A stretch of DNA of 64,000 nucleotides from Romboutsia_E sp900604535 (GCF_900604535.1 NZ_UWOT01000002.1:62001-126000), one strand, 5' to 3'. Numbered from the stretch's first letter, positions 7,802 through 16,688 are shown. Notes: a model not told the origin generated them from the sequence alone. Program-made: numbers and translations.

Positions 7802-9286
7802 TTGCAAGATACAAATAAAAATATGGATTCCTTATTTGATTTAGAATATGAAAAAGTACCTTTACTGAAAGGTTTAGAAGAATATTCTAATATGGATATA
7901 GCTTGCTTTGATGTACCGGGACATGTAAGAGATAATGGTGTAGAAATTCTGAATAAATATTTTGGAAGAAATATTATGAAAATGGACATAAATTCATCAC
8001 CATTAATGGATAATGTTTCAAATCCAAGGGGAATTATAAAAGAAGCAGAGGATTTATTGGCAAAAGCATATGATGCAGACTACGCTTTTTTTATAACTAA
8101 TGGTACTACACAAGGTATACATGCTATGATTTTGAGTTGTATAAATCCAGGAGATAAGATTTTACTTCCTAGAAATGTACATAAATCTGTTATAAATGCA
8201 CTTATTCTTTCTGGTGGAATTCCAGTTTATATACAGCCTGAGTATGATAATGAGATTGGAATTAGCCTAAATGTAAGTATAAATAATATAAAAAAAGCGT
8301 TAGATGAAAATAAAGACATAAAGGTCTTATTTTTATTAAATCCAACATACTATGGTGCATGTACCTCATTGAAAGAAGTTGTTGATATTTGCCATGATAA
8401 AAATATTTTGGTACTTGTTGATGAAGCTCATGGGGCACACTTTCCTTTTTATGATGACTTACCACCATCAGCAATGCAATGTGGTGCAGATATGTCAGCT
8501 ATAAGTATTCATAAAACTGGAGGAGCATTAACTCAAGCATCAGCAATTTTAGTTAAAAGTAAAAATATAGATGAAAAAAAGGTAAAACAAAATATAAACC
8601 TATTACAGTCAACATCAGCGTCATATTTACTTATGGCAAGCATAGATGGAGCAAGAGCAAATTTAACCCAAAATGGAGGATCTCAATTATCAAAGGCACT
8701 TAATTTAGCAAGATATGCAAAAAGTAAATTAAGTAAAATTAAAGGAATAAGAGTAATTTCTCATGAATTCTTAAAAAAAGATGGAGTAAGTTTTATAGAT
8801 GAAACTAAGCTATGTATAAATGTAGCAGGGTTAAATTTGAGTGGATTTGAAGTTTATGAGTTACTATATAAAGATTTTGGAGTACAAGTTGAACTAGGAG
8901 ATATGTACAATATATTAGCGCTTATATCTATTGGAACAACTAAGCAAGATATAGACAAACTTATAAAATCTATTTCAATTATTTCTAGGATACATAAGAA
9001 ACAAAGTTCAAGTAGTGAAATAAATATAAGACAAATAATTCCAAGGGTGGAAATTAGTCCAAGGGAAGCTTTTTACTCTATCAAAGAAAGTATATCTTTA
9101 GATAAAAGTATAAATAAAATTTGTGCAGAGTCAATTATGGCGTATCCTCCCGGGATACCAATAATATCTCCAGGAGAGATAATAACAAGTGAAATTATAG
9201 AGTATATAAAATTATTAAAAGATAACAATGCGTACTTAACTGATATGAAAGATAAAGAATTAAAAAATATATTAGTAGTAAAATAG
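7802..9286 (+). CDS. speA: Arginine decarboxylase (Orn/Lys/Arg decarboxylase family)
   Basis: A 494-residue PLP-dependent fold-type I decarboxylase. The PLP lysine is K238 in SIHKTGGALTQ; FITNGTTQGIHAM contacts the cofactor phosphate, and VDEAHGAH supplies the Asp that binds the pyridine nitrogen. The C-terminal domain (IIPRVEISPREAFYS ... YPPGIP) is the conserved Orn/Lys/Arg C-terminal region. It converts arginine to agmatine. The family also includes lysine decarboxylases, but the downstream agmatinase gene supports arginine. The start is TTG with AGGAGGTG spaced correctly. First gene of speA-speD-speE-speB-metK. Confidence 0.92.
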   Translation: MQDTNKNMDSLFDLEYEKVPLLKGLEEYSNMDIACFDVPGHVRDNGVEILNKYFGRNIMKMDINSSPLMDNVSNPRGIIKEAEDLLAKAYDADYAFFITNGTTQGIHAMILSCINPGDKILLPRNVHKSVINALILSGGIPVYIQPEYDNEIGISLNVSINNIKKALDENKDIKVLFLLNPTYYGACTSLKEVVDICHDKNILVLVDEAHGAHFPFYDDLPPSAMQCGADMSAISIHKTGGALTQASAILVKSKNIDEKKVKQNINLLQSTSASYLLMASIDGARANLTQNGGSQLSKALNLARYAKSKLSKIKGIRVISHEFLKKDGVSFIDETKLCINVAGLNLSGFEVYELLYKDFGVQVELGDMYNILALISIGTTKQDIDKLIKSISIISRIHKKQSSSSEINIRQIIPRVEISPREAFYSIKESISLDKSINKICAESIMAYPPGIPIISPGEIITSEIIEYIKLLKDNNAYLTDMKDKELKNILVVK

Positions 9287-9321
9287 CAATTTAAAATTAA
9301 ATAGAAAGTAGGTAAACTAGT

Positions 9322-9735
9322 ATGAAGTTTGAAACATTAGGTAGACACATCTTAGTAGAATATTACAACTGTGATGAGGAAGTACTTAGAGATCCTAAGC
9401 TTATAGAAAAGTTTATGAATGATTCAGCTCTAAATGCTAAAGCAACTATTGTTGATTCAGTATTTCACCATTTTAATCCTTGGGGAGTATCAGGTGCAGT
9501 TATAATAGCAGAATCTCATTTAACTATACATACTTGGCCAGAATATGGATATGCAGCTGCAGATTTCTTTACATGTGGAGATATAGATCCATGGAAAAGT
9601 TTTGAGTTATTAGAAGAACTTTTAAAAGCAGAAAGAAGTGAATCTACTGAAATTCCAAGGGGATTAACATCAAAAATAAAAAAGTTTGCAAAAAAAGATT
9701 TAGGCAATATTACTCATAAGCCAGAAGCTGTATAA
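9322..9735 (+). CDS. speD: S-adenosylmethionine decarboxylase proenzyme
   Basis: A 137-residue class 1B AdoMetDC of the Thermotoga/Bacillus type. The self-cleavage site is Glu64-Ser65 in AESHLTIHTWPE; Ser65 becomes the pyruvoyl cofactor of the alpha chain. The catalytic Cys85 sits in FFTCGD and the basic histidine is in the same segment. It makes decarboxylated SAM, the aminopropyl donor for SpeE. It starts 35 bases after speA. A slightly extended lysine-rich C-terminus is the only difference from the usual length. Confidence 0.95.
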   Translation: MKFETLGRHILVEYYNCDEEVLRDPKLIEKFMNDSALNAKATIVDSVFHHFNPWGVSGAVIIAESHLTIHTWPEYGYAAADFFTCGDIDPWKSFELLEELLKAERSESTEIPRGLTSKIKKFAKKDLGNITHKPEAV

Positions 9736-9768
9736 ATAATAAATACCTAAATTAAAAATAAATAAAAA

Positions 9769-9888
9769 ATAAAATAAATAAAAATAAATTTGGACTAACA
9801 TTATAACATAAAAAAGAGAAATTTTCAAATTGATGATAAATTAAATAATGTTAATTATATAAATAAAAATAAATAAAATAAATTTGGA
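9769..9888 (+). repeat. AT-rich near-duplicate leader elements before speE
   Basis: Two AT-only tracts of AAATA units ending in AATAAATTTGGA lie at 9769-9794 and 9861-9888, about 94 bases apart. The second copy runs directly into the speE ribosome site (TTTGGAGG). The 161-base speD-speE gap is otherwise featureless, with no hairpin terminator. Confidence 0.4.
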
Positions 9889-9896
9889 GGAATAGT

Positions 9897-10748
9897 ATGG
9901 AGCTTTGGTATACAGAAGAATGGACTGACAATGTTCGTTTTTCAATAAAGACAGATAAGCATTTATTCAGTAAACAGTCAGAGTTTCAAAGAGTAGATGT
10001 ATTTGAGAGTAAGGAATTTGGAAAGTTTTTAACCTTAGATGGACTTATGATGGTAAATTATAAAGATGAATTCATATACCATGATATGATAGTTCATGTG
10101 CCAATGGCTACTAATATGAATATAAAAAATATCTTAGTTATAGGTGGCGGAGATGGAGGTACAGTTAGAGAACTTACTAGATATCCTCAAATAGAAAAAA
10201 TAGACATGGTTGAAATTGATAAAATGGTTGTAGATGTATCTAGAGAATTTATAGATATATGCGCGTGTAAATTAGATGATAAAAGAGTAAGTTTATACTA
10301 TGAAGATGGTGTGGCTTTTGTTAAAAAGTCAAAAGATAAATTTTACGATTTAATAATAGTTGATTCAACTGACCCTATAGGACCAGGAGAAGGATTATTC
10401 TCAGTAGATTTTTATAATGATTGTTATAGAATATTAACAGATGAAGGTATACTTGTAAATCAAAATGAAAGCCCTTACTTTGATTTTAATGCTAGAGAAA
10501 TGAAAAGAGCAAATGCTAAGATATCAGAGATATTTGAAATAGCTAAGGTTTATCAGGCTCATATACCAACATATCCATCAGGGCACTGGTTATTTGGATT
10601 TGCATCGAAAAAGTTAGATCCAATAAAAGACCAAAATGTAAAAGGTTGGGAAAGTTTAAATCTAAAAACTAAGTACTATAATAGCGAAGTGCATGTAGGT
10701 GCATTTATGTTACCTCAGTATGTAAAGGATATGTTAGATGAAAAATAA
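9897..10748 (+). CDS. speE: Spermidine synthase (putrescine aminopropyltransferase)
   Basis: A 283-residue aminopropyltransferase. The nucleotide-binding loop is VIGGGDGGTVREL and the catalytic aspartate lies in VDSTDPIGPGEGLF, the family's gate/active-site motif. The N-terminal beta-strand domain (residues 1 to about 60) and MVEIDKMV, which binds dcSAM, are complete. It transfers the aminopropyl group of decarboxylated SAM to putrescine, giving spermidine. GGAGG is five bases from the ATG. Its 3' end overlaps the speB start by 11 bases, so the two are probably translationally coupled. Confidence 0.94.
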   Translation: MELWYTEEWTDNVRFSIKTDKHLFSKQSEFQRVDVFESKEFGKFLTLDGLMMVNYKDEFIYHDMIVHVPMATNMNIKNILVIGGGDGGTVRELTRYPQIEKIDMVEIDKMVVDVSREFIDICACKLDDKRVSLYYEDGVAFVKKSKDKFYDLIIVDSTDPIGPGEGLFSVDFYNDCYRILTDEGILVNQNESPYFDFNAREMKRANAKISEIFEIAKVYQAHIPTYPSGHWLFGFASKKLDPIKDQNVKGWESLNLKTKYYNSEVHVGAFMLPQYVKDMLDEK

Positions 10749-11673
10749 ATTTTCTCATGTAAGCACATTTATGAGCATGGATGACTCTTATGAAGATTCA
10801 GATTTAATAGTTTTTGGAGTAGGATTTGATGGAACTACTTCAAATAGACCAGGTACTAGATTTGCAAGTAGTGCGATGAGACCTGAATTTTACGGATTAG
10901 AAACATACAGTCCAATGTTAGATCTTGATTTAGATGACTTTAATATTTGCGATATAGGTGACTTAGAGTTAAGTATAGGAAATACAGACTTAGTATTAGA
11001 AGAAATATACGAAGGATGTAAAAAAATAGTACAGGATAATAAAATACCTTTTATGATTGGTGGAGAACATTTAGTTACATTACCAGCATTTAAAGCAGTT
11101 TATGAAAAATATAGAGATATATATGTACTTCACTTTGATGCTCATACAGATCTTAGAGATGAATATAATAATAATAAGCATTCTCATGCAACAGTAATAA
11201 AAAGAATTTGGGATATTACTGGAGATAATAGAATATATCAATTCGGTATAAGATCGGGTACTAAGGAAGAGTTTGATTTTGCATTAAAAGAAAAACATAC
11301 ATATATGGAAGTATCGTCAATCGATACATTTGAAAAAGTTGTAAAAAGTTTAGATAAAAAGAATATATATTTAACAATAGATTTGGACGTACTAGATCCA
11401 TCTATATTTCCAGGAACAGGAACTCCAGAACCTGGAGGTATAACATATAGAGAGTTTGAAAATATATTTAAAATCTTAAAGGATTCAAATATAAATTTAG
11501 TAGGATGCGATATAGTAGAGTTAAGTCCTGACTACGATGACACAAATGTATCAACAGTGACGGCATGTAAAATATTAAGAGAATTAGCTTTAGTAGCTCT
11601 AGATAAGCATAATAAACAAAATCAAGGAGGAATTGAAAAATGGCAAGACATTTATTCACTTCAGAATCAGTAA
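10738..11673 (+). CDS. speB: Agmatinase
   Basis: A 311-residue ureohydrolase. The Mn-binding motifs are GGEHLVT, HFDAHTDLR and TIDLDVLDPSIFPGTGTPEPGG. It hydrolyses agmatine to putrescine and urea, linking SpeA to SpeE. The start is an ATG inside the end of speE (11-base overlap). The reading frame continues past the usual C-terminus and its last 34 bases overlap the start of metK, whose ribosome site (AAGGAGGA) is inside speB. Arginase or formimidoglutamase are alternatives in the family, but the operon argues for agmatinase. Confidence 0.93.
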   Translation: MKNKFSHVSTFMSMDDSYEDSDLIVFGVGFDGTTSNRPGTRFASSAMRPEFYGLETYSPMLDLDLDDFNICDIGDLELSIGNTDLVLEEIYEGCKKIVQDNKIPFMIGGEHLVTLPAFKAVYEKYRDIYVLHFDAHTDLRDEYNNNKHSHATVIKRIWDITGDNRIYQFGIRSGTKEEFDFALKEKHTYMEVSSIDTFEKVVKSLDKKNIYLTIDLDVLDPSIFPGTGTPEPGGITYREFENIFKILKDSNINLVGCDIVELSPDYDDTNVSTVTACKILRELALVALDKHNKQNQGGIEKWQDIYSLQNQ

Positions 11674-12842
11674 CAGAAGGTCATCCAGATAAAATATGTG
11701 ACCAAATATCAGACGCTATATTAGATGCATTATTAGAAAAAGATAGTGCATCAAGAGTAGCATGTGAAACTACAGTAACTACAGGATTAGTGCTTGTTGC
11801 AGGGGAAATAAGTACTAATGCATATGTAGATATACCTAAGTTAGTAAGAAAAACAGTTAAAGAAATAGGTTATGATAGAGCGAAATATGGATTTGATTGT
11901 GACACTTGTGCGGTAATAACTTCTATAGATGAGCAATCAGGGGATATAGCTATGGGTGTTGATGAAGCTTTAGAAAACAAATCAGGGGAAAGTGTAGAAG
12001 ATGAAATAGAAAAGGTTGGAGCGGGAGACCAAGGTATAATGTTTGGTTTTGCATGTGATGAAACTGAAGAATTAATGCCTCTACCAATATCTTTAGCTCA
12101 TAAATTAGCAAGAAAGTTAACTGAAGTTAGAAAATCAGGGTTACTAAGTTATTTAAGACCTGATGGAAAGACTCAAGTAACAGTAGAATATGAAGGAAAT
12201 ACACCTGTGAGAGTGCATACCGTTTTAATTTCTACACAACACGGAGAAGAAGTAAGTAACGAAACTATAAGAGAAGATTTAATCAATCATGTAATAAAAG
12301 CTGTTATACCAAATGAATTATTAGATGAAGAAACTATGATATACATAAATCCAACTGGCAGATTCGTTATAGGTGGACCACAAGGAGATACAGGTCTTAC
12401 AGGTAGAAAAATAATAATAGATACTTATGGAGGATACTCAAGACATGGTGGTGGGGCATTCTCTGGAAAAGATCCTACAAAGGTTGATAGATCAGCAGCT
12501 TACGCTGCTAGATATGTTGCTAAAAATATAGTTGCAGCAGGTCTTGCAAACAAATGTGAGATAGAGCTTGCTTATGCAATTGGTGTAGCAAAACCTTTAT
12601 CTATATTTATAGATACTTTTGGAACTGGCAAAGTTAGCGAAGAAAAATTAGTTGAATTAGTTAACAGTAACTTTGATTTAAGACCAGGTGCAATAATAAG
12701 AGATTTAGATCTTAGAAAACCAATGTATAGAAATGTTGCAGCTTATGGACACTTTGGTAGAACAGACTTAGATTTACCATGGGAAAGAACTGATAAAGCT
12801 GAAATATTAAAACAGCAAGCATTAGAAATTACAATGGCTTAA
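11640..12842 (+). CDS. metK: S-adenosylmethionine synthetase
   Basis: A 400-residue protein starting MARHLFTSESVTEGHPDK. GHPDKICDQ and GAGDQGIMFG bind ATP and metal, and YGGYSRHGGGAFSGKDP is the phosphate-binding loop. It makes SAM from methionine and ATP. The gene overlaps speB by 34 bases, which places the SAM supply in the same transcript as the enzyme that consumes SAM (SpeD). There is no separate leader, so no SAM riboswitch precedes it. Full length and apparently intact. Terminator follows. Confidence 0.97.
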   Translation: MARHLFTSESVTEGHPDKICDQISDAILDALLEKDSASRVACETTVTTGLVLVAGEISTNAYVDIPKLVRKTVKEIGYDRAKYGFDCDTCAVITSIDEQSGDIAMGVDEALENKSGESVEDEIEKVGAGDQGIMFGFACDETEELMPLPISLAHKLARKLTEVRKSGLLSYLRPDGKTQVTVEYEGNTPVRVHTVLISTQHGEEVSNETIREDLINHVIKAVIPNELLDEETMIYINPTGRFVIGGPQGDTGLTGRKIIIDTYGGYSRHGGGAFSGKDPTKVDRSAAYAARYVAKNIVAAGLANKCEIELAYAIGVAKPLSIFIDTFGTGKVSEEKLVELVNSNFDLRPGAIIRDLDLRKPMYRNVAAYGHFGRTDLDLPWERTDKAEILKQQALEITMA

Positions 12843-12908
12843 ATATAAATATTAAAATTCACGCAAAAATTTAGAATATATAGTTAAGTTTAAAATATGT
12901 AAGTAGGT

Positions 12909-12946
12909 TGGCTATGTCAGAGTTTTATCTGATGTAGCCATTTTTG
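12909..12946 (+). terminator. Intrinsic terminator of polyamine operon
   Basis: TGGCTATGTCAGA (12909-12921) pairs, with two wobble pairs, with TCTGATGTAGCCA (12928-12940), then TTTTTG. Confidence 0.88.
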
Positions 12947-12987
12947 TTATGTAAAGTATAGGTATATAAATAAGATTATTAGCTATC

Positions 12988-13015
12988 ACTAAAAATTTAT
13001 ACGTAACATAATATA
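12988..13015 (+). promoter_or_regulatory. Candidate sigma-K promoter of DUF4397 gene
   Basis: AC at 12988-12989, 17 bases, then CATAATATA at 13007-13015, which fits the mother-cell consensus AC-N16/17-CATANNNTA. Located 34 bases upstream of the start codon. Confidence 0.45.
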
Positions 13016-13048
13016 TATTAAAATAATAGCGTCAAGGGGGAAACACTA

Positions 13049-13663
13049 ATGGACTGTATAAAAATAAAAGAGGGAACTTCCTTAATTAGAGTTCTTAATT
13101 CATTACCACAAGTTAATGCTATAGATGTATATATTAATAAAAGACTAGCAATTAGTAATTTACAATATAAACAATTTTCTAATTATATAACATTGCCAGA
13201 AGGTGATTATAGAATAGATGTATTTGTAAGTCAATCAACTGATCAATCAATAATAAGTGGTAGTCTAGATTTAGAAGATGGTCAGATATTAACTATAGCA
13301 TCTATAGGTAATATAGGTGATTTAGGATTATTAGTTATTAGTGATCACGTGGATAAAGAAGTAATACATGATAAAAGTGCATTTAGAATAGTGCAACTAT
13401 CACCTAACCTACCTTCAGTAAATGTATTAGTTAATAATAAAGATTTAGTCGAAGGATTAGAATATAAGCAAAATATAAGTTATGTAGATGCAAGACCTAA
13501 TCAGTATACTATTGATTTATACTTAACTGAGAATAATGTATCAGTTTTATCTTTTGGAGCAGTATTAAAGCCAAATAGAATTTACACTTTGTATATAGTA
13601 GGAGAATATCCTGATTTATCGGCTATTCAATCAGTTGATGTTAATACTTATTTATGTAGATAA
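13049..13663 (+). CDS. DUF4397 domain protein, two repeats, probably spore-associated
   Basis: A 204-residue soluble protein built of two similar halves (about residues 10-95 and 108-200). Each half begins with a strand like LIRVLNSLPQVNAIDVYIN or FRIVQLSPNLPSVNVLVN, contains a YKQ...Y turn and ends with a hydrophobic strand (LTIASIG, YTLYIVG). This is the DUF4397 beta-sandwich pattern. There is no signal peptide or anchor. AAGGGGG precedes the ATG. The sigma-K-like promoter suggests expression in the mother cell late in sporulation, hence perhaps a coat or exosporium component; that is inference. Confidence 0.75.
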   Translation: MDCIKIKEGTSLIRVLNSLPQVNAIDVYINKRLAISNLQYKQFSNYITLPEGDYRIDVFVSQSTDQSIISGSLDLEDGQILTIASIGNIGDLGLLVISDHVDKEVIHDKSAFRIVQLSPNLPSVNVLVNNKDLVEGLEYKQNISYVDARPNQYTIDLYLTENNVSVLSFGAVLKPNRIYTLYIVGEYPDLSAIQSVDVNTYLCR

Positions 13664-13683
13664 GTTAGTTTTATTAAAAGAAG

Positions 13684-13729
13684 AGAAATCCTATGTATGA
13701 ATAAACTTATATACATAGGATTTCTTATT
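13684..13729. terminator. Bidirectional terminator
   Basis: A 15-bp stem, AGAAATCCTATGTAT (13684-13698) with ATACATAGGATTTCT (13711-13725), between convergent genes. Confidence 0.88.
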
Positions 13730-13737
13730 TTAGATTT

Positions 13738-14013
13738 TTACTTTAACTCGATAATAAATGCTTGAGATTGTGGTGGGATACTCATAGTCATTATAGGTGA
13801 GTGATATGAACCAATTAAGTCACCAACTTGTAAATCATCTATAGATATTTCGTTGTAAAATTCGTCCATAACTAAAGTTGTATCGCTTACTATTAGTATA
13901 AAAGATGTATAAATATTAGACACATCTGTAGCAAATGTTATAAAGGTAAGTCGATGTTGCATATTATACCTTATTTCAGTTACAGTTCCCATTTTAAAAG
14001 CACAGCATTTCAT
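13738..14013 (-). CDS. Small beta-rich protein, unknown function, probably spore-associated
   Basis: A 91-residue protein. The GTVTEIRY start, ISIDDLQVGDLIGSYHS and the end TMSIPPQSQAFIIEL suggest an OB-like beta-barrel of the kind seen in small uncharacterised Firmicutes proteins. Two cysteines occur at residues 3-4. There is no signal peptide. GGAGGAGC precedes the ATG on the minus strand. A sigma-K-like promoter lies upstream. I do not recognise a named family. Confidence 0.6.
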   Translation of the reverse strand: MKCCAFKMGTVTEIRYNMQHRLTFITFATDVSNIYTSFILIVSDTTLVMDEFYNEISIDDLQVGDLIGSYHSPIMTMSIPPQSQAFIIELK

Positions 14014-14044
14014 AAGAAGCTCCTCCTAATATATATGATAGTTA

Positions 14045-14071
14045 TATATTATGCAAAAATATTTTTATAGT
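14045..14071 (-). promoter_or_regulatory. Candidate sigma-K promoter (minus strand)
   Basis: Read on the minus strand: AC (14071-14070), 16 bases, then CATAATATA (14053-14045). This fits AC-N16-CATANNNTA, about 30 bases upstream of the gene at 13738-14013. Confidence 0.45.
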
Positions 14072-14233
14072 TAATAGGTGAAAGCATCAAATATAAATAC
14101 TTATAATAATTTACATATATAAATTAATAGAATGATAATGAAAATTTATAATAAAAGTCACGTTTTAAATTTATACAAATATAATAAAATGACAAGACTA
14201 TTTAGTTTATTATATTTGAAAAGAGGTATAATA

Positions 14234-15568
14234 ATGAGACAAATAAAAGGAATAGATATAAGTAACTGGAGTGGTAGTATAGATTTTGCAGCTGTGAATG
14301 AATCTGGAGTAGAAATTGTATATATACAAGCAACTGAAGGAACTTTTTATACTGATCCATATCTTCAGGAATTTTATAATGGAGCAAAAAATAATGGGTT
14401 AAAAGTTGGTTTTTATCATTTTTTTAACCCTGGAAGCTCTCCAACACCTAGAGAACAAGCTAGATACTTTGTAGATGCTATTAGTGGTATGGAGGTTGAA
14501 TGTAGATTAGCAATAGATTTAGAACAAACAGGAGGTTTAGGACCAGAAGAGATTTCGAACCAAGCGGTTGATTTTTTAAAAGCTGTAGAAGAGTATAGTG
14601 GCAAAAAAGTTGTGGTATATACTTATACAAATTTTGCACAGACAGAACTTGTTTCAAGTACAGGTATAGGAAATTATCCAGTATGGATAGCTCAATACTC
14701 TGAGAGTTCGCCTGAATATAATCCTATATGGGGAAATGAATATGTAGGTTGGCAATACTCTGATACTGGATATATAGATGGAGTAGAAGCAAATATTGAT
14801 TTAGATATATTTTATGATGGAATATTATTAGATGATTCATCTAAAATAGAAGGAGAAAGAAAACCTGAATCAAATCAAAGTTCAGTTATTTATTATACAG
14901 TGCAAAAAGGAGATACATTAAGTGGAATAGCTCAAAGATTTGGTACAACAGTAGCACAATTAGCATCAATTAATAACATACAAAATCCAAACTTAATTTA
15001 TGTAGGTCAAGTTTTAAAGATATACACATCATCAAGGAATATAATATCAAGAAAAAAAAATTTCTATAGAACTTATGTAGTACAACGTGGAGATACATTA
15101 AGTGGCATAGCTCAAAGATTTGATACAACAGTAGATGAATTAGTAAAATTAAATGATATATCAAATCCAAACTTAATCTATATAGGTGAAATTTTAAAGA
15201 TACCAACAACTAAAAATATAAAAAGAACAGCATCAGTATCAGAACATATGCATACACTGACATATGTAGTAGAAGAAGGAGATACATTAAGTGGAATAGC
15301 AAGAAGGTTTAATACAACAGTAGCTGAATTAGTACGCATAAATAATATACAAAATCCAAATTTAATTTATGTAGGTCAAGTTTTAAAAATAGAAACATCT
15401 GCATCTTCAAATGATGAAAAAAGCTTTACAGGAAGTTATATAGTTAAATATGGAGACACTTTAACTAGTATTGCAGAGAAATTTAATACAACAGTATCAA
15501 ATTTAGTTGAATTAAATAATATACAAAATCCAAACTTAATTTATGTAGGAGAAATTTTAAGAGTATAA
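14234..15568 (+). CDS. GH25 lysozyme with four LysM repeats
   Basis: A 444-residue peptidoglycan hydrolase. Residues 1 to about 200 are a glycoside hydrolase family 25 domain: KGIDISNW at the start, IQATEGT, GFYHFFNP, and the catalytic acidic pair in AIDLEQ. Four LysM domains follow, each with GDTL(S/T)...IA..F.TTV..L...N.I.NPNLIYVG, joined by short S/T/K-rich linkers. It cleaves the beta-1,4 bond of peptidoglycan. No signal peptide or membrane anchor is present, which suggests lysis-dependent release or a role in the mother cell or spore. AAGAGGT nine bases upstream favours this ATG over an in-frame one 34 codons earlier. Confidence 0.9.
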   Translation: MRQIKGIDISNWSGSIDFAAVNESGVEIVYIQATEGTFYTDPYLQEFYNGAKNNGLKVGFYHFFNPGSSPTPREQARYFVDAISGMEVECRLAIDLEQTGGLGPEEISNQAVDFLKAVEEYSGKKVVVYTYTNFAQTELVSSTGIGNYPVWIAQYSESSPEYNPIWGNEYVGWQYSDTGYIDGVEANIDLDIFYDGILLDDSSKIEGERKPESNQSSVIYYTVQKGDTLSGIAQRFGTTVAQLASINNIQNPNLIYVGQVLKIYTSSRNIISRKKNFYRTYVVQRGDTLSGIAQRFDTTVDELVKLNDISNPNLIYIGEILKIPTTKNIKRTASVSEHMHTLTYVVEEGDTLSGIARRFNTTVAELVRINNIQNPNLIYVGQVLKIETSASSNDEKSFTGSYIVKYGDTLTSIAEKFNTTVSNLVELNNIQNPNLIYVGEILRV

Positions 15569-15577
15569 TCCTTAAAA

Positions 15578-15615
15578 TAAATAAAATCGGTAACTTTTGT
15601 TACCGATTTTATTTA
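15578..15615 (+). terminator. Intrinsic terminator of GH25 gene
   Basis: A 17-bp perfect stem, 15578-15594 with 15599-15615 (core ATCGGTAAC / GTTACCGAT), with an AT-rich tail. Confidence 0.88.
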
Positions 15616-15769
15616 TAATAACATTTATAATACTATGTATAGAAAAGAGTTTAAGATTGAAATTTTAAATACTATAGATATATAATATGTTTATTATGAT
15701 AATAATACGTATATAAGATTGAGTATATCTATTTAAAAAGAAATAAATATAGATAAAGGAGATATTATA

Positions 15770-15955
15770 ATGATAACAAAAGATAATACAATAGGCGAAA
15801 TATTAGAAATAAATCCAAAGGCAGCAGATATATTAATGGATTTTGGAATGGGATGCTTAGGTTGCCCATCTGCAACTATGGAAACTTTAGAGCAAGCTTG
15901 CTTTATACATGACTTAAAATTAGAAGATGTATTAAATAAGTTAAACAGTAAATAA
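15770..15955 (+). CDS. DUF1858 domain protein (redox-disulfide type)
   Basis: A 61-residue protein that is a single DUF1858 domain. TIGEILEINPKAADIL is the conserved helix, and MGCLGCPSA carries the CxxC pair that gives the family its description as a hybrid-cluster-protein-associated redox disulfide domain. It probably acts as a small thiol redox or metal-binding adaptor; the partner is not adjacent here. GGAG is nine bases upstream. Monocistronic with its own terminator. Confidence 0.88.
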   Translation: MITKDNTIGEILEINPKAADILMDFGMGCLGCPSATMETLEQACFIHDLKLEDVLNKLNSK

Positions 15956-15960
15956 ATTTT

Positions 15961-16000
15961 AAAAAAGGTAATTTCTATTTTTAGAAATTACCTTTTTTAT
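15961..16000 (+). terminator. Intrinsic terminator of DUF1858 gene
   Basis: AAAAAAGGTAATTTCT (15961-15976) pairs with AGAAATTACCTTTTTT (15983-15998). Confidence 0.9.
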
Positions 16001-16065
16001 GCACATTATATAGTATAGATTAGTAACTTATAATATAATCATAAAATTCAAAAGGTGAGTATATT

Positions 16066-16578
16066 ATGAAGTGCAATCGAAGAATAGCATTTTTAACAGA
16101 ATTAAAAACTGATTGGGATAAGTTAAATTTAGCTGCAAAGGCATTAGTTTTTATAGGTGGATTTTTATTTTCTACAATAATATTTGTTGCATTATATAAA
16201 GTATATTGTAGTGAGATATATAAAACTATTGAAGTTATATTTAGATCATCACTAGCATCTGTATTTGGATTTATATTAAGTTCAAATATAAAGAATGTCA
16301 AACCACAAAATATACCTTATGTTGAAAAATATAGTATAAAAGAAGAAGATATAAAAGAAGATTGTAAAGAGGTAATAGAAAAAAGGTATCGAAATGAAGG
16401 AAATTCAGTACAAATTGTAATAGCATTCTTAGTTACTGTAATTTCAGCGATTGTAATGATAATTATATATGTATTTGAAATAACTCAGGATGTAGCTATA
16501 TTATCTCAATTTAGAGATTTAATGTGTATGTCTATAGGATTTCTGTTAGGGGAGTCAAAAATCAAAAAGAATGATTAA
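16066..16578 (+). CDS. Four-TM membrane protein, unknown function
   Basis: A 170-residue protein. There are two hydrophobic segments at about residues 25-45 and 60-78, a charged loop (residues 80-125), then two more segments at about 125-143 and 148-163. The halves look loosely duplicated: each has a TM hairpin whose second member contains a GFILSS or GFLLGES turn. AAAGGTGAG precedes the ATG. I do not recognise the family. Monocistronic. Confidence 0.65.
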   Translation: MKCNRRIAFLTELKTDWDKLNLAAKALVFIGGFLFSTIIFVALYKVYCSEIYKTIEVIFRSSLASVFGFILSSNIKNVKPQNIPYVEKYSIKEEDIKEDCKEVIEKRYRNEGNSVQIVIAFLVTVISAIVMIIIYVFEITQDVAILSQFRDLMCMSIGFLLGESKIKKND

Positions 16579-16584
16579 TATACT

Positions 16585-16634
16585 AAAAAATGCTTTAAAA
16601 ATATTATCAATAATTTTTAAAGCATTTTTTATTT
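16585..16634 (+). terminator. Intrinsic terminator
   Basis: A 17-bp perfect stem, 16585-16601 with 16614-16630 (AAAAAATGCTTTAAAAA and its complement). Confidence 0.9.
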
Positions 16635-16688
16635 AAATAAATGAAAGAAATTTTTATAGTTATAGATAAAAATATAAGTGTCAAAATA

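Noticed and set aside
11560..11660. SAM riboswitch before metK
   Set aside because: metK begins inside speB, leaving no leader; the operon leader at 7713-7801 shows no S-box-like multi-helix structure either.
14860..15568. DNA-level tandem repeats
   Set aside because: The repeated segments are the four LysM domains of the lysozyme, explained by protein repeats.
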